From: Nilaparvata lugens
Lineage: Eukaryota > Arthropoda > Insecta > Hemiptera > Delphacidae
Length of the DNA: 64,000 nucleotides
Direction of reading: 5' to 3'
NCBI RefSeq assembly: GCF_014356525.2
Contig: NC_052511.1
Span: 16,229,942 to 16,293,941 of the forward strand
The first letter of the stretch is position 1. Every line of letters starts with the position of its first letter. A program made the translations under genes and the position numbers. The notes under the pieces are model-generated. The model was not told where the DNA came from. It ran no database searches and saw nothing but the letters and a program-made list of their open reading frames with translations. Below, piece by piece: positions 37,186 through 50,600 of the stretch.

Positions 37186-38104
37186 TTGAATTCAATTCAG
37201 TAAAACTTCTGCAGAATGAGAAAAGCTATTGAAGTACCTCCAAGTTCCTTGAGAATTTGGAGTTTGTTATATGATTCGTTCCATATTCGTTCTAGTATTT
37301 TTTTGGTAGATATTGTCAAAACCAATTTGTTATTGAGATATTGAGACACTTGTCTGTAGTTCTGTGGATTCACCAGACACATTTTCAACCGTACTAAAAT
37401 GAGAAAATAAGGACGGAATATGATTTACATATTTTCCCACAATTATTTAAAATAAACAACATACATCACAGCTTTCAACTTTTCCCCATGCATGAATTTG
37501 CTTGATTGGTAGTCAGCTGGCAAAATGGATTATTATTAATTAATTATTTTCCCTTATATACTGTATTTAGAAAATATACCTTTCAAATTTGTCCTGGTCA
37601 GCTTTAATTCAGACAAAGGAACTCCAATTCCAGACTGGTTTAACCCGTATGGTGGAACCACCATAAGTCACTTGTATGGACCAAAAACTAAGGAAAAACA
37701 GAGTGAGATTTGCTATTCAATCCACCATAGAGCTTAAACGATCCTAAATTAATCTTGGAATATTATCTTCAAACGTTGTCCTTGTGGAGTTATTATTCAA
37801 AACAAGGATCTTCAACTCTTGTTTGGATTCGATCTATACCTAAGCAAGAATATAATTTATGAACTAGGTTTTAAATATGGGTTGGATTAATCAAATTGAG
37901 TTGAGATATATTCTTCTAAATTATCACTAGTGAAGTTAGGTTCAAAACAAATTGTTGACTGTCCTGCCAGCTTGATGGAAACACGATTACTCCGTTGAGT
38001 CATAGAATAAGATTTGTACCTATGTCTTCTCTAGGGTTAAATGGAACCTGACAAACGAAAAACATGGTGGGATTACATATTCAAGTCAACATAGACTCAT
38101 GCAC

Positions 38105-39125
38105 TCAGATTTAAATATTCATTCTTTATTCTTCATTTATCTATACAATAAGTACATTATCAAAATGATACGGAGTGGGAAAATAAGATAACTCTGTGCT
38201 ATTCTAATCCCAAATTTAGATAACACATAGTCCGAAATCGGTTAAGTCTTCTTCTTCTTCTAGTGCGTCTCCTATCGGATTTGGTAGATTTGGTGATTTG
38301 GTAGAGAGTTAGTGGGGAGGATATTTTTAATATTCTTCCCAAAGAATGGACATTGATATGTCCAAAGCTCCGCCAATTTATGTAGATGCATAACAATATG
38401 ATTATTATCTATAGTTATCATATTACAAATTGCTTTTTCATATAATATACAGTTCAATAGTTATTTTCTTAGTCTATATTATGTAAATTCATCTATAACT
38501 TTGCTGTATTGTAAACTATTGTATACAAGTGTATAAGCCAGTATATATTGTAATCTACATAAATAAAGTACTCAATCAATCAATCAATCGGAGGTTCGCT
38601 ATCAGCACAGCAATCCGGATCTTATCCACTGCCGCTCGAAACAAGTCCTTGCTGCTGCAGTCAAACCAATCCCTCGAATTTTTAAGCCAGGAAACACGTC
38701 GCCTTCCAACGCTCCTTTTTCCGCTGATTTTTCCTTGAACTATATTCTGCAGAGTTATATATTTGTGGCTTCTCATTAGATGTCCAAGATACAGGAGTTT
38801 TCTCTTTTTTATGGTGTAAACAATTTCACATTGTTTATTCATTTTCCCTAGGACTTCCATGTTGGTGAATCTATCCGTCCACGGTATCCGCCACATCCTG
38901 CGGTAGCACCACATCTCAAAGGCTTCCAACTTATCCATATGGCTCTTTTTGAGGGTCCATGATTCCATCTCATACAAGAGAGTGGAAAACACGTAACAGC
39001 GTAACATCCTCATTTTCAATTCTATATTTATGTCCCGGCTCGTGAACAATTTTTTCATTTTTACAAATGTCGATCTGGCCATCTCAATCCTTTTTCTTAT
39101 CTCTCCCGTCAAGTCTTGTAGTTCT
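38105..39125 (-). mobile_element. RTE-clade non-LTR retrotransposon, 5'-truncated
   Basis: A minus-strand ORF (39112 to 38576) encodes the C-terminal end of a LINE reverse-transcriptase polyprotein. It has the EIRKRIEMARSTF, STLLYEMESWTL, EAFEMWCYRRMWRIPW, KKRKLLYLGHLMR and GRRRVSWLKN blocks typical of insect RTE-like endonuclease/RT proteins just after the RT domain. The protein's endonuclease and catalytic RT parts are missing through 5' truncation near 39125. After the stop comes a gattgattgatt run and a 3' UTR of about 470 bases that ends near 38105. The 3' UTR matches 32108-32405, and its terminal part matches 3290-3440 and 33140-33290. Inactive copy. Confidence 0.85.
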
Positions 39126-39289
39126 TCAATTAACAGAATTTTCAGTTCTCAAGTATTTTCACAAAATAGATTTTCAAATTTAGATGCTTCAAAACTAAAC
39201 ATAGAAGAAATATTTCACATTATTATAACTAAAATAGGGAATTCTCATATTATACTGTACTACTTGAAATATAAATTCTTGAAAATTTT

Positions 39290-39965
39290 CACTGGTAAAG
39301 TTCGGTTCAAAACAAGAAGTTCGTATCCGATCTTCACGGCCGCCCTTTGGAAACACCGTTACTCCGTTGAATGGACCGAGACGAAGGCGAAACAAAGTGC
39401 TGGCGAGTCCGGTTGAAAACAAAACTTTGGCCCGGAGCGAGCAGCGAACTTGTCAAGCGAAAAGTGGCGTGTCAGACGATGACAAGCGAAAGCCTCCCGC
39501 TCCGGCTCCCACGTGCAGAATTGAGTCTACACTCAACCTCAGTTCAGGCACTTCCAAGAACAATAACCAGTTACTGTCGGCCCGGAGACAGGAGACAAGC
39601 AAACTCTGAAAGTGTTGAAAGGATACACGACAAAGAGAGAGAGTGTGCAAGAGAGTAAGGGACTCTTGAAAGGGTACACTACACGACATGGTGGGAGCGA
39701 GAGAGGGACTACTCAACCTTCACGCTTCAAGAGAGGAAGGAGTTCAAACGCCAGAAACTGCTGCAAAACAGTCGACGTTCATTACTCACAAGTTTCCATG
39801 GAGAGGTGTTGCTCGTACTTCTAGTACGTACGTAGTCGTCTTCTGTCAAGAACTGTTTCTCGAGACCAAGTCTGGCGTGACGCTTCAAAACACACGAATA
39901 ATTCAGCCACAATGTACGAGGACCACCAATAGACAAAGTTTATTGTGAAGTTACATTCTTGTCTT
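39290..39965. promoter_or_regulatory. CpG-rich block, possible alternative promoter or untranslated exon
   Basis: Sharp rise in GC and CpG. Overlapping frames on both strands (39367-39948) have arginine/serine-rich chance translations and no domain. On the minus strand an ATTGG box near 39930 is followed by a good splice-donor word (AACTT/GTGAGT) at about 39790, so an untranslated pb exon is possible. The left edge (39290-39370) resembles 37925-38005 ('ggttcaaaacaa', 'ggaaacac', 'ttactccgttga'), which suggests part of it belongs to a repeat. Confidence 0.3.
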
Positions 39966-41205
39966 AGCATAGGCTACAATTCACAGTTCAATCAATACAA
40001 CAAGATAGACACTTTCTTAATTATGATATTCCATGAACAAATTTTCAAGTGAAAGGTCACATACAAAGTTATAACTAATTCTACTTCATAACTCAAACTA
40101 TAGTGTTAAAAGTTTTCTCTTGCGATAGTATTACAAGTTTAATCGATATACATTCATTTGGACAGAAGTTTGTCTTGAAGGAAGAAGAATCTTAAGGATA
40201 TTATTCACTTCGTAGAATTTTCAGGAGAGCCATAGATTGAGATCATATGAATATTGAGCTTTGAATGTCGTTTTAGATTAGAACAAATTCATACTTACTA
40301 ACTGTAATACTAGTATATTTTTCGGATTAACAATTTTAGAAGCTAGTTAAAGCAAGTGACAAGTCATCAATCGAATAACTATAACTCATGTTATTCTATT
40401 GTGAATATTATGTATTGTGAAAATGAATAGATAAATAGATTGGATTCTCATCACATAAAATATAAATTATAATTATAAGACATAATTTGAACAAGAATTC
40501 AACCAATTTCTCACATTCGATTTGTGGTCTATGTTATTTTCAACCTTATTGGAGAATTTTTTTGACTACAATGATGCAGTGATTAGTGACGATTTTAGAA
40601 CGACACTTACAATTCTTGTGATTTAATTATTATTTCCAATCTGAAATCAGATTTCTTGACACCAATATCATTTTATTATTACAGTTTAACAATAACATTG
40701 TAATTGTACATACGAAGTAAATACTCAGTAAATACTACTAAGTCTTGCAGTTCAGGACCATACTCTACGAGTACCAATATTGGACTTCGAGTTACATCGG
40801 TCCTTGCTCATAGTATGCATGTGGGTAGTTGAACAAATTCCTCGTGGAAATAACCTGTAAATCCGAGAGACTGAAGGAAATATGAACTGTATATTCCACA
40901 GAGAAAATTAGCTAAGGACAACGTTGGTGAATCTAATTTCTTGATAATACGAAAAATATCATTCGTTTAAACGTCCCAGAGCGTAGATAGCACTAAGCGC
41001 TTGCAGGTTATGAAAAAATGAAGAATTTGGAATAAGTTCAGGAATGGAAAAAGTGAGTGAATAAGAGAATAATACTTGGTGCAGAAGTGGAAACAGTATA
41101 AATAATGTAAAAAGAGGACACAGATAGAAGATAGAAGTGGGTATGCATGAATAAACGAGAGGTATGATCCTCATGATGGGTGAATGGTAAGGAAATCTGT
41201 GGCAA

Positions 41206-41310
41206 AGTAGGAGAAGAAGAAGGAGAAGAAGAGGAAGAGGAGGAAGAAGAAGAAGAAGAAGAAGAAGAAGAAGAAGAAGAAGAAGAAGAAGAAGAAGAAG
41301 AAGAAGAAAA

Positions 41311-41345
<35 letters not shown>

Positions 41346-41360
41346 AGAGAAGAAGAAGAA

Positions 41361-41392
<32 letters not shown>

Positions 41393-41402
41393 AGAAGAAA
41401 AT
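41206..41402 (+). repeat. GAA trinucleotide microsatellite
   Basis: Nearly 200 bases of gaa with gag interruptions. Glutamate, lysine or phenylalanine/serine/leucine homopolymer ORFs on both strands across this stretch are artefacts of the repeat. Confidence 0.95.
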
Positions 41403-44400
41403 GAAGGGAAAATTGAAGGGGAAGAAAAAGGACCGAACAGGCAACGGTTTTCCGGGCTTTTTTCTGATTGTGGAATAATCAGGCAGAATATTTTATTTCC
41501 TCTTTTCTTCGAATTTTCCACAGCGCTCTCGCTCAGTTTCAAGCTGGAACCGTTTTTTCCAGTTCCAGAGTTCAGCAACAGACTGCATAAAACTTTTGGC
41601 TTCCTCCTCCTCCCTCACCACACCTCAGCCGTTACGTTATCACGAGAAACAACTACTACAGTATATTCCCGGGTCTCCTCCATTCGGGGCGATATCGTGA
41701 ACTTGAACTGGTGATATTTTTAACTTTTCAGTTCCTTTCTCAGCATTCGCACCAATTTCAAAGTTGTCTGCACACGACAAATAGTAACGATATTGTACTC
41801 CTTTGTGCTGTAGAGGTACAAATATTTTATCTAGAAGTTTCAAGGTTTAATATGTAAGATATATTTTGTTCCCACTATCATTTCTGTTCTTAGTCACGGG
41901 TTCTTTCATCTGATACTTTTTAAAACTCTTATAATTTATTCAAATACCAGTAAGGATAAAAGAATCTTGAAAGAATTCTTCATTTTATTCTATCAGCATT
42001 GTTAATTTCAAAGAAACCCAGTTTATTCAGTTGTTACAATTAACATTGTAGTTTCTATTTCTTCAAGTTTTCGTTTTATCAATCTCAAGCTCTCACACGT
42101 AATAAAGGAAATATAGGTTGCAATTTCAGATAATAAATTCTTATTGATTCAGGAGTGCAATTGTGTTCAAATAAACATCATACTGATAAGAATGATTATT
42201 CTCAAGATCCTAAACTGGAATTGCTTCTCAAGTCCTCGAGCAGAGTTCACAAACGGAATGCTGGTAACAAGAACCATACATTGTAAAGCTATCAAGTTCA
42301 TATCAAGCATTGCTATGAAAAGCTATCCAAAGAGTTGGATAGGAAACTCATGAATTCATGAATATTGGTAATACAGTTTCAAATTTGTGAAATGTAATAC
42401 GGTTTGACCATTTAACCAATACCAGTCTTACCAATATACTATTAACCAAACTACCCTATCGAATGAATAGTCAGTCAGAGACTGATCGTAGTGGAAAATA
42501 TTTTTCAAGTAATAGTACAGTATTATATTTGTTGTTGAGGAGATGGATATGAAATTGAGAATCTTGTATAAGATGAACAAGATTCATATTCCAAAATATC
42601 TCAGAATGAATGAATAAACTAGAAAATCTGCATGGAGCAACAACAATTTGTAGGTTGGCGGAGAAAATTAAAAACTCAGACGAGATAAATCCCGACAATT
42701 CTTGTGAAATTGTGATCTAAGAAAAACGCCGGTGAGGTACAGCTTTTGCTAGCTGGTTTGAACGCTTGTCTCGAATGAATAAAGAGGTATTCCTGGAAGA
42801 AAAAAACGAAAGAACGGCGATTGTAGGAGGAAAGAGTGGCGAGAAAAAACGAGCTTATCATAAATTAAAGTTCACGATAAACCCAACAAATATAGAATTA
42901 AAATAATTCCTCCCCAATGTAAAATGCAACTTCCTCAGGATGCGGCTGCGCTGGGGTTAGAAGATTGTGGGGCGGTAAATTTTGTAGATCACGATCACCC
43001 CCACCCCCTCCACACCATATTTAATCCACTAGCCACCCCTCACACAATGTTAAAAACTCCGTACACTATAAACACTGCTTCCTTTTTATAAAACATTTTC
43101 TTCATTACCCCGAGGAAGAACTTGGTCCCGGATTTCTACTTCCCCCCCTTAACCCCCGAAAATCGCTCCCACTCATTCCCACACCTACTATCAAGAAATT
43201 CAACCCAAGATATTTCTTTCTTTCTTTCCTTTCCTCTCACAGCCCACTGCACATCCACCCTGCTTTTAATATTTTTGTTGTTCTTATCCCGGCAGAAGTA
43301 ATTTTTAATATTCTCTTGTAGGTTGCTGCTAAGAGGGACGAATAAGAAGAAGAGCTACAATAGAGTGAGCACGAGTGAAGAAACCTAGAAGAAGAACGGA
43401 ATATGTTTCAGAGTGAAACGGTCCATTTCTCAGAATAAACCATTACGTTCGCCCCATAACCGTTCTTTCAAGCCACAAAATTAAAACGTCTCCCTTGTAG
43501 ATAAGCTGAATATTTGATACTCGACTGAAAACACAGCAGTTTACCAGGTTTGGCGTTGATTTATTGCTGTAATAATTATTGCTTATGGCCTCATAGTACG
43601 AGTTACTTTGTGAGAATATGAGGTATGAATCTCTGTAATAGTCATTGACTCAGTCATAATATATACCAATGCATTTTTAGATAAAAGACCAGAGTCTTTC
43701 CAAACCTCCATAACTTCGAATCGATTACGACTGTGTTACATTTCATCAAATGGGGTTGTATGGGAAAGATACTAAAGAAACCAAGCAATTTCATCTGTTT
43801 TCATAACTTTCAAATAACCCACTTCTTACTCAAAATCTCGATGAATTTTGTTTGAAGCATTCGTCCTCAGATTTTCAGAGAGAAACAAGATCCTGATTCA
43901 ACCTATTCTAGGGAAAAGATCTACATAACAGTGAAACAGTTTTTAAATAGCAACATTGGAGCAATATAGAAGCAATATTTTTATGTTTTGCGTATTGATT
44001 CTCATAGTTTGAATCAGAAATGATCATTAATCATCTTGAACAGATCCATAGAGTCATTTTAGCTATCCTGAGAAGCAATAGCCAAAAGTTATTGAATTTC
44101 TCAATGCTGCTCGAGATTCAGCTGAGGTTGATAACATCATGGGTGGAGAACGTATGGACGGGTACACTAGGATGGTCAGGTTCGAATCAGTCTTTAAGAC
44201 AATACTTTAGAAAGAGTCGATATTAATGATATGAGTATCATTTCGGTAGATAGTGCACCAATAATGAACTAAATTGAAATATACATTACTATAAATGAAA
44301 ATAATATCAACATATGAAAACCTATTATAAGAACCTATAATTATTAATAAGAACGTTTCATTAATAAGTATGGCCTTCAATGAATTGAAAATCATCTATC

Positions 44401-44596
44401 AATGCTTTCAATTCGAACCTCCTGAAATTTCGCCATTCATGAATTATTATGAGAATATCAAAATACATTTTTTATGCATAAATCATATTACGAGTACATA
44501 CGATACTTCACATTACTTTACATGACTTTGAAACACACAAAACTACTATAAAAGAATGACTTTACTATACAAAACATTATTCAGTGCTTATTCAGA

Positions 44597-44730
44597 GTTT
44601 ATCAGAGATTGACAATGGTGTAAACCGAAACCGGTCTTTCTAAGTATCAATAGATCTGTGGTTATTGACAATTTCTTGGTCTTTTCTATTCAATATGAAT
44701 AATTACCACAATATCAACTTCTTAACTACA
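44597..44730 (+). mobile_element. Half copy of the 55471-55721 foldback family
   Basis: 'gtttatcagagattgacaat', 'ccgaaaccggtctttcta', 'gtggttattgacaatttctt' and 'accacaatatcaacttctta' match, in reverse complement, the left arm of the foldback at 55471-55721 over about 134 bases. No inverted partner is present here. Confidence 0.8.
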
Positions 44731-45059
44731 CAAGAAGTAAAATTATCCAGAGCTGCTATAATAATTCACAAATAATTTCGGCAGCCATTAATATTGGCAG
44801 TATTCATTTCAAACTGAAACTCAAATAGCTAATAGCTAGAGGGATTAGGAAATATGTAAACTGTTTCCATCAGAATTTTATTCTGAAACAAAAAATTAGA
44901 ATAAATTGTATTTTGAAATCTCTTAATGCAATTAGCTCTCTCTTTCTCCAATCCACCTCTGAAAAAAATCATGCTCTCCAATAAATGATAAGCTAATAAC
45001 ATCTCCCAAGGTGCCAAGAGGCTCTCGACAAAAACTCACGGCAATATTTTGCAAAGAGG

Positions 45060-45425
45060 GAAGCCCAGGAAAAAGTGAAGGGTGCCGAATCTAGTCAGTG
45101 AAGCGGATAAGATCGCTTATTCCTCGCCGGTGTGTGCAGTGCAGGCAGAAGAAACAGCAAGCAGAGGAGAAAAGATCAAGTGAGCTAGAAAGCGGCGGCC
45201 TGGCCACCCTATGGAATATTTAATAAATGTCTCCTTTGAGAGCAATCTTAACCTTTTTTGTCGTGGCAAAGGACAGGACTAAAAACACTGATAATTGCGC
45301 TGTTTTTAATAAGGGCCGCCTGCTCTGCTTGATGGGCCGAGCTATTTTTATTGCCTCCCTGACATTTTTCAACTAAGATCCCAGTCCTGATCTCAGGCTC
45401 TGCTAATTACAACTCCTCTCTCCTT
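45060..45425. promoter_or_regulatory. Candidate cis-regulatory block with homeodomain-type sites
   Basis: Complex, GC-balanced non-repetitive sequence in the pb intron. It includes the A/T cores 'ggaatatttaataaatg' (about 45212), 'ctgataattgcgctg' (about 45289), 'tttttaataaggg' (about 45304) and 'gctaattacaac' (about 45402), all of homeodomain-binding type. No ORF. The regulatory call is inference. Confidence 0.3.
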
Positions 45426-45754
45426 TAACTCTCCTTCCCTCTTTCTTGCTCTCCTCAATTCCTCTACCTTCCTTGATAACCTTGCTTCTTATTCTTTCCA
45501 ATCTGATCCTCATTCTCCCTCTCATTTTTGTCTTATTTCCTTCACCCATCTATTTTCTCACTTGGAGCCCGTAGCAAATCAAGTGTCACCCTCTCCAGTG
45601 ACCTATTACCTGATGCCATCTTGAGCACCCCACTCAGTGTTTAGTGAGAGTGCAAAATAACATCAGAGTTATCTCAACCTGTTTATTTTCAAGGTTATTG
45701 AAGGTTGTCGAGTGTGTTTCTGAACTTATATTGTAAGATTAATAATAATAATAT

Positions 45755-45855
45755 CGAGTGACCTGGCTGGCTCAGGTATGGTGTCTTCAGGAGTTTTCAG
45801 GTCGCAACTAATCAATTTCAGGGCCTCTGACATGATCTGACGACTGTTTTTTTAT
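45755..45855 (+). repeat. Dispersed repeat fragment, pair with 27050-27165
   Basis: Same ordered blocks as at 27050-27165, including 'ggctggctcaggt' and 'gagttttcaggtcg'. Unclassified. Confidence 0.65.
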
Positions 45856-46325
45856 TATTGTAAGATTGATCCTTAAGATTAAACAAATTGTTTATTTCTC
45901 TTAGAATAATGGAAGGTGCTGGAATAGAGTAATAAGAATTCTTCTTGAATATAAAATTATTTTTCAATACATGTACTTCTCCAACTACGTCCATTCTATT
46001 TATTTATTTCATTGACAATCACAAATAATTATTACAATATGAAATGATTTTGGTGGGATTGCTCAAAAGATACACAGATCAACAAGTTATTACTATAAAT
46101 AACCTTATCAATTACACAGAAGAACCTCATAAAAAATATACACTTCTCAAAAAAACATCAATTAACTTTCTGTGTTGTTGTGAAGGTGGATATCCATATT
46201 GAATTAGAGCGACGCGATATTGTCAAAACCACTAATTCATTTTAACAATTTGAGATACTAGTTTTGTTTATTACTCCAATATCAATATCTAGCGAACGTT
46301 AAGCTTAAATATTAAGCAGCAGAAT

Positions 46326-46507
46326 ACAGTTCGGATGAAGCCGTACGATTGGCAATTAGTTGTAACCAATCAACGTTGAGCGCTACTGTCATTGGCCGAG
46401 ACAAGCCAGGACGAATACTTGGTAGTATCTCGCCTCAGCCAATGACGTAAATCTCAACCTTCGTTGTTCAATATCTAATGCCCAAGTGTAGGGTTTCATC
46501 TAAACCT
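46326..46507. mobile_element. Foldback/MITE, about 180 bases
   Basis: The outer arm 'gttcggatgaagccgtac' pairs with the reverse complement of the right end ('ggtttagatgaaaccctac'). The inner arm 'gttgagcgctactgtcattg' pairs with 'gttgagatttacgtcattgg'. Mismatches show age. No ORF and no clear target duplication. Confidence 0.6.
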
Positions 46508-47525
46508 TAAGCCGGCTCCAGACATGACAAACATCCATCCACACTACAAGCGATTCGGCCGCAGCTCGATTAATATTTACTTACCATTAATTAAAAATTC
46601 GACCCAGAAAATAATGCCACAGTTTCCGATGTTACGAAGATCATTGACAACGATAATATAGGCGTGTTTCATTATGAAAACGCAATTAAAACAAATATTG
46701 GAAATTAAAATATGCAAAAATGGAATGAAGCTCCAATATGTGATGCTTCAGGAAGAGAGAGTGTGTTTGTGTATTTGTGTGTGTGAGAGAGAGAAACCAA
46801 GCGGGGAGTAAAACAGCTAATTAGTCATTTCACAGAATGGTTCCAGAATGCATAATTTGCATGAATATGGTGCGTTCTGGAAACAGTTTCGTTTGAATAT
46901 CATCGATGTCCACAAACAGTTTGTATCTTTGTCAGTTTTCAGTGCAAGAAGTTGGGAACTATAGGCAAAACAATAGGCTGAATACTCATCACCTATTGAG
47001 TAATGACTATCCAATGTGACTGATAGTTCTTAGCTAGGAACCGTTAAATTCATCAATCATTGTTTTATGTCTACATTATCCGACAATTCCTAACATCAGA
47101 ACTAGTAGTGAATTGAGCAATAAAGTCCTATAGCAACTGTGGTTTGGATGATTTGCAAATCACCTTCAAACTGAACTAGCTCATAATTTTGATCAATTCA
47201 TTAAACTTTGACTATCAACTTAACTGTTTCTAGATTTTCATTGCTACATATTAACAATGTTTGCTGCTAGAGCTGCTAGCTTTTATATTCATTTACATTA
47301 AAAATACACACTAATAACTCATGCATCATTGCTGAAGGGTCAACAGGATCAGACCAAAATTATCAAAGTCAACAAAATGCTCTTGATAAATTCACTGGAT
47401 TCACAAAGAACAATACAAATAGTATCACTGTACAAAAAATTACAATAAAAGAAACAACACTTAAATCCATTCAAATCACACTTTGTCACTTTATTTTTTA
47501 TAATTGAATAACGATTAGCCTCCTG

Positions 47526-47600
47526 CTTGGCATCAATCGGTAGAGCATGAAAATATTTTAATAATTATAAAAATCAGGTCGTGGTTTTTACTAGGATATA
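47526..47600 (+). repeat. tRNA-like (SINE head) fragment
   Basis: A-box-like 'tggcatcaatcggtagagca' at about 47529 is followed by a B-box-like 'ggtcgtggtttttactagg' at about 47577, at roughly tRNA spacing. The stems are decayed, so it is a tRNA-derived SINE head or tRNA pseudogene, not a functional tRNA. Confidence 0.35.
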
Positions 47601-47655
47601 GTCTCATAGAAATCTTTATAGGCCCAGATATGAGCTTCCACAACAATACTGATAA

Positions 47656-47686
<31 letters not shown>

Positions 47687-50600
47687 TAAAGCCTCTAGCC
47701 TACAGTATAGAGGAATAAAAAATAAATCATACACCATAAAAAATTTGATACATATATTAACAAATATCTCAAAAATAAATCAGAGCAAAAATATATAGAG
47801 CGACAGAAATATATAATATAAGACAAAACAATAATCGAAATCAATAAAATATCACAGGCCAATACTATATTTAAGTTCTATAGCACGAAACGCTACCATG
47901 TGCTTTCATTTTATGATCATATGCATTTATTTGCATGCAGCTTCGATATCAGCTTGCTGATACTTGTCAACATGGACGATTCTATTTAGAATCTAAATTT
48001 CTTAAGTCAGCATGATAAATTGACAAACTAGTAATTCAAATATATATATATATATATATTAAATTCTATAGTTTCTGATAGATTTCTTTGTAATAATATA
48101 TTTTTTATCTCAGGGTAAGAGATTCGGCACCTGATGGAATAGATAGATCAATTCATCTAGTGAATCAGAGCTACATTAAATTATCGCAAACTATATTGTA
48201 GAAATTAATGATCATATAAATAATGAATTAACAGCCTAGATCTTAGTATTCTTTGATTGATGGATCATTTCATATATGGACTGATTCGTTACTATCTAAT
48301 AAAATACCTTTTATACTATCTTTACTAGCGCAAGTATTTTTACCAAATTCTTAATTTAATAAAAACCCTTTCGACGAGCTAGCTTTGATTCTTATTTAAT
48401 TTCGAAGCACTGAGGGCGCCCTATCACTATTTCAATATTTTTCACTCACGTGCCGGAATTTTCTATGAGCTGCTGGTGTCGACCCAAACTCCTGGTGGTC
48501 CTGGATTATTGTAGCCGGAGTCGTCTCTTCCAAGGAGTTATAAAATTATTCAAAAATGACTTTTGCTTTACATTAGCATCACAAAGTCTTATGAGAAAAT
48601 TTAGTAATTCAATTTAACTTTAAATTATTAAAAAGTACAGTAAGGTATTGCGCTCTATAATTTTTGGTGACCTCTCACGGTGGTAGTTGGCAGGCGAGTG
48701 GTGGTTCTCCTTTTTCATTTTTACAATTTTCATTTCCGATTTCCAAATTTACATAAAATTTAAATATTCTGTTCCTCCGCCATTCAAGGCTCAAATAGAT
48801 CGTACCAAACTATTAAATTATTACTTATGTTACATCTTTCATAATTTCTTTGCCTTCGGGCCGTATACAAAATGGCTCACTATTGCCGCCTATCAATTGC
48901 CACTATTTGATTGGTGCATGCAAATTATTACAGTATTCATGCGCCCAGTACCTCCTACTTCCTTAATACATTTAATTATTTTTGTTGGGGTTTTTTAATA
49001 TGCCTTTTACATGCCAAGTAATTTTATAAAGGTTATAGATTGATTCCTAAATTACAACAATTAGCCACGTGTAACGTTTAGTTCCTCAAGTTGCATACTG
49101 TTTTGCCACAATAAACTTCTGCCAAGGTGTTTGGTCAGATTCTACGTTGTGTGACTCGGTCAATCATTAGGTCGCCGATCAGTAGATGTTTTATGCCTAA
49201 CCTCAAATTTTCAATATTTTATATAATATTATACCGGTAGCAAAAATTATTTCCATTTCTATTAGGCTGTTGTACAATTTAGCCAGGATGTCTGATATTA
49301 TCTAATCTTTAACGTTATCATCTTTGGCGATATTAGCCTATTACTTCACTTAGACCTATAAATCTTTCAACTAGGGATTTTTATTTATCCATCCAAATTT
49401 AAATACATTACAACTTGTATAGTGAATTATGTAGAAGAATATGTAGTGAATAGGGAACCGATGATTTATTATTGATAAGTTTTTTTATCTGAATTTTTCT
49501 CGTGAAATAGTAACTTGACTAACTTCAAGTGACTTGTCAAATAATGCTGAAAGCGCACGAATCCATCATCATAATTTCAATTAATCAGTATAATGATACT
49601 GAAAGTGCATGAATTCATCTTCATACTCCATCTTCAATACTACATAATCTTATATTGAGAGATGATATTTTGAATATAATTCCATAACTTGCTGATTCGA
49701 ATCGGGGATGGATCCTGTTATTATCATGATCTATATAACACATCGGATGACATAGTATCCTTCTACCACCAGTAACTTTAGTTTACATTTCAGATCTCAT
49801 AGTAAATTAATTATAGATATTTCTATTTCTACAGCCAAGTATTCCTCTTCCAACTCCTCCATTACCGTAGTTTAATATTTTTATTACAACTTTCATTTCT
49901 TACAATTGAGGGTGAAGTAAGTTCCACGAATTCTTAAAAGACGATTCCAAAAAACAAATTTCTTCCCCAAGAGAACAAGAGAATAAGTTGAAGAAGTGCA
50001 ATGAATGAGTTTATAGATAGAGGATCTAGCTGGCAGTAAAAGTTTAAATGCAAGTTTTCGTCGTTCATGACTCAGCTTGTAGCAACAACAGATCTCTGGC
50101 ACTCTGTCTTTCTCGTTTTCCCTCGATTTATTTCCGCTCCACCTTCGCACCAAGTTGATGGGGAGAAAAATTAGTGTCATAAGTGTGACGCAACTCGCCC
50201 GGGGTGTTCTCTAGGGTCTTATCCCTGCTTGGCCACTTTCAGCCCCTAGTTTCCCCAGTTCCTTCTGTTTTATCTGCCACAATTCCCTCCTTTTCAGACA
50301 GTCTGCAACGTTCTGCTTGTCTCTTCTTCTGTCTCATATTTCTACGTTACTGACCTGCAAGATGCATTTGTCTATTTGTCATTCGAACACTGACAAATCA
50401 TCATGGAAAATTATCAGATATTTTTACCCATTTATTCATTTGAATAGATAATCTTCTCTTTCTATTATGTACTCTGTACACAACTACACATACCTCATCT
50501 ATTACGAGGATTTTTAAGGTGAATAATTCGAGTTTGATTCGAATAAACATCATATGAAAATATTAAGGAGTTCTTCACTTCCACGTGGAAACTTTAATCG

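Noticed and set aside
39367..39948. Several overlapping ORFs on both strands in the CpG-rich block
   Set aside because: Long frames are expected by chance in GC-rich DNA; the translations lack any recognisable motif.
40959..41578. ORFs of 135 and 161 codons over the GAA microsatellite
   Set aside because: They are homopolymer translations of the trinucleotide repeat.
44165..44195. tRNA B-box word ggttcgaatc
   Set aside because: No A-box at proper distance and no cloverleaf stems.
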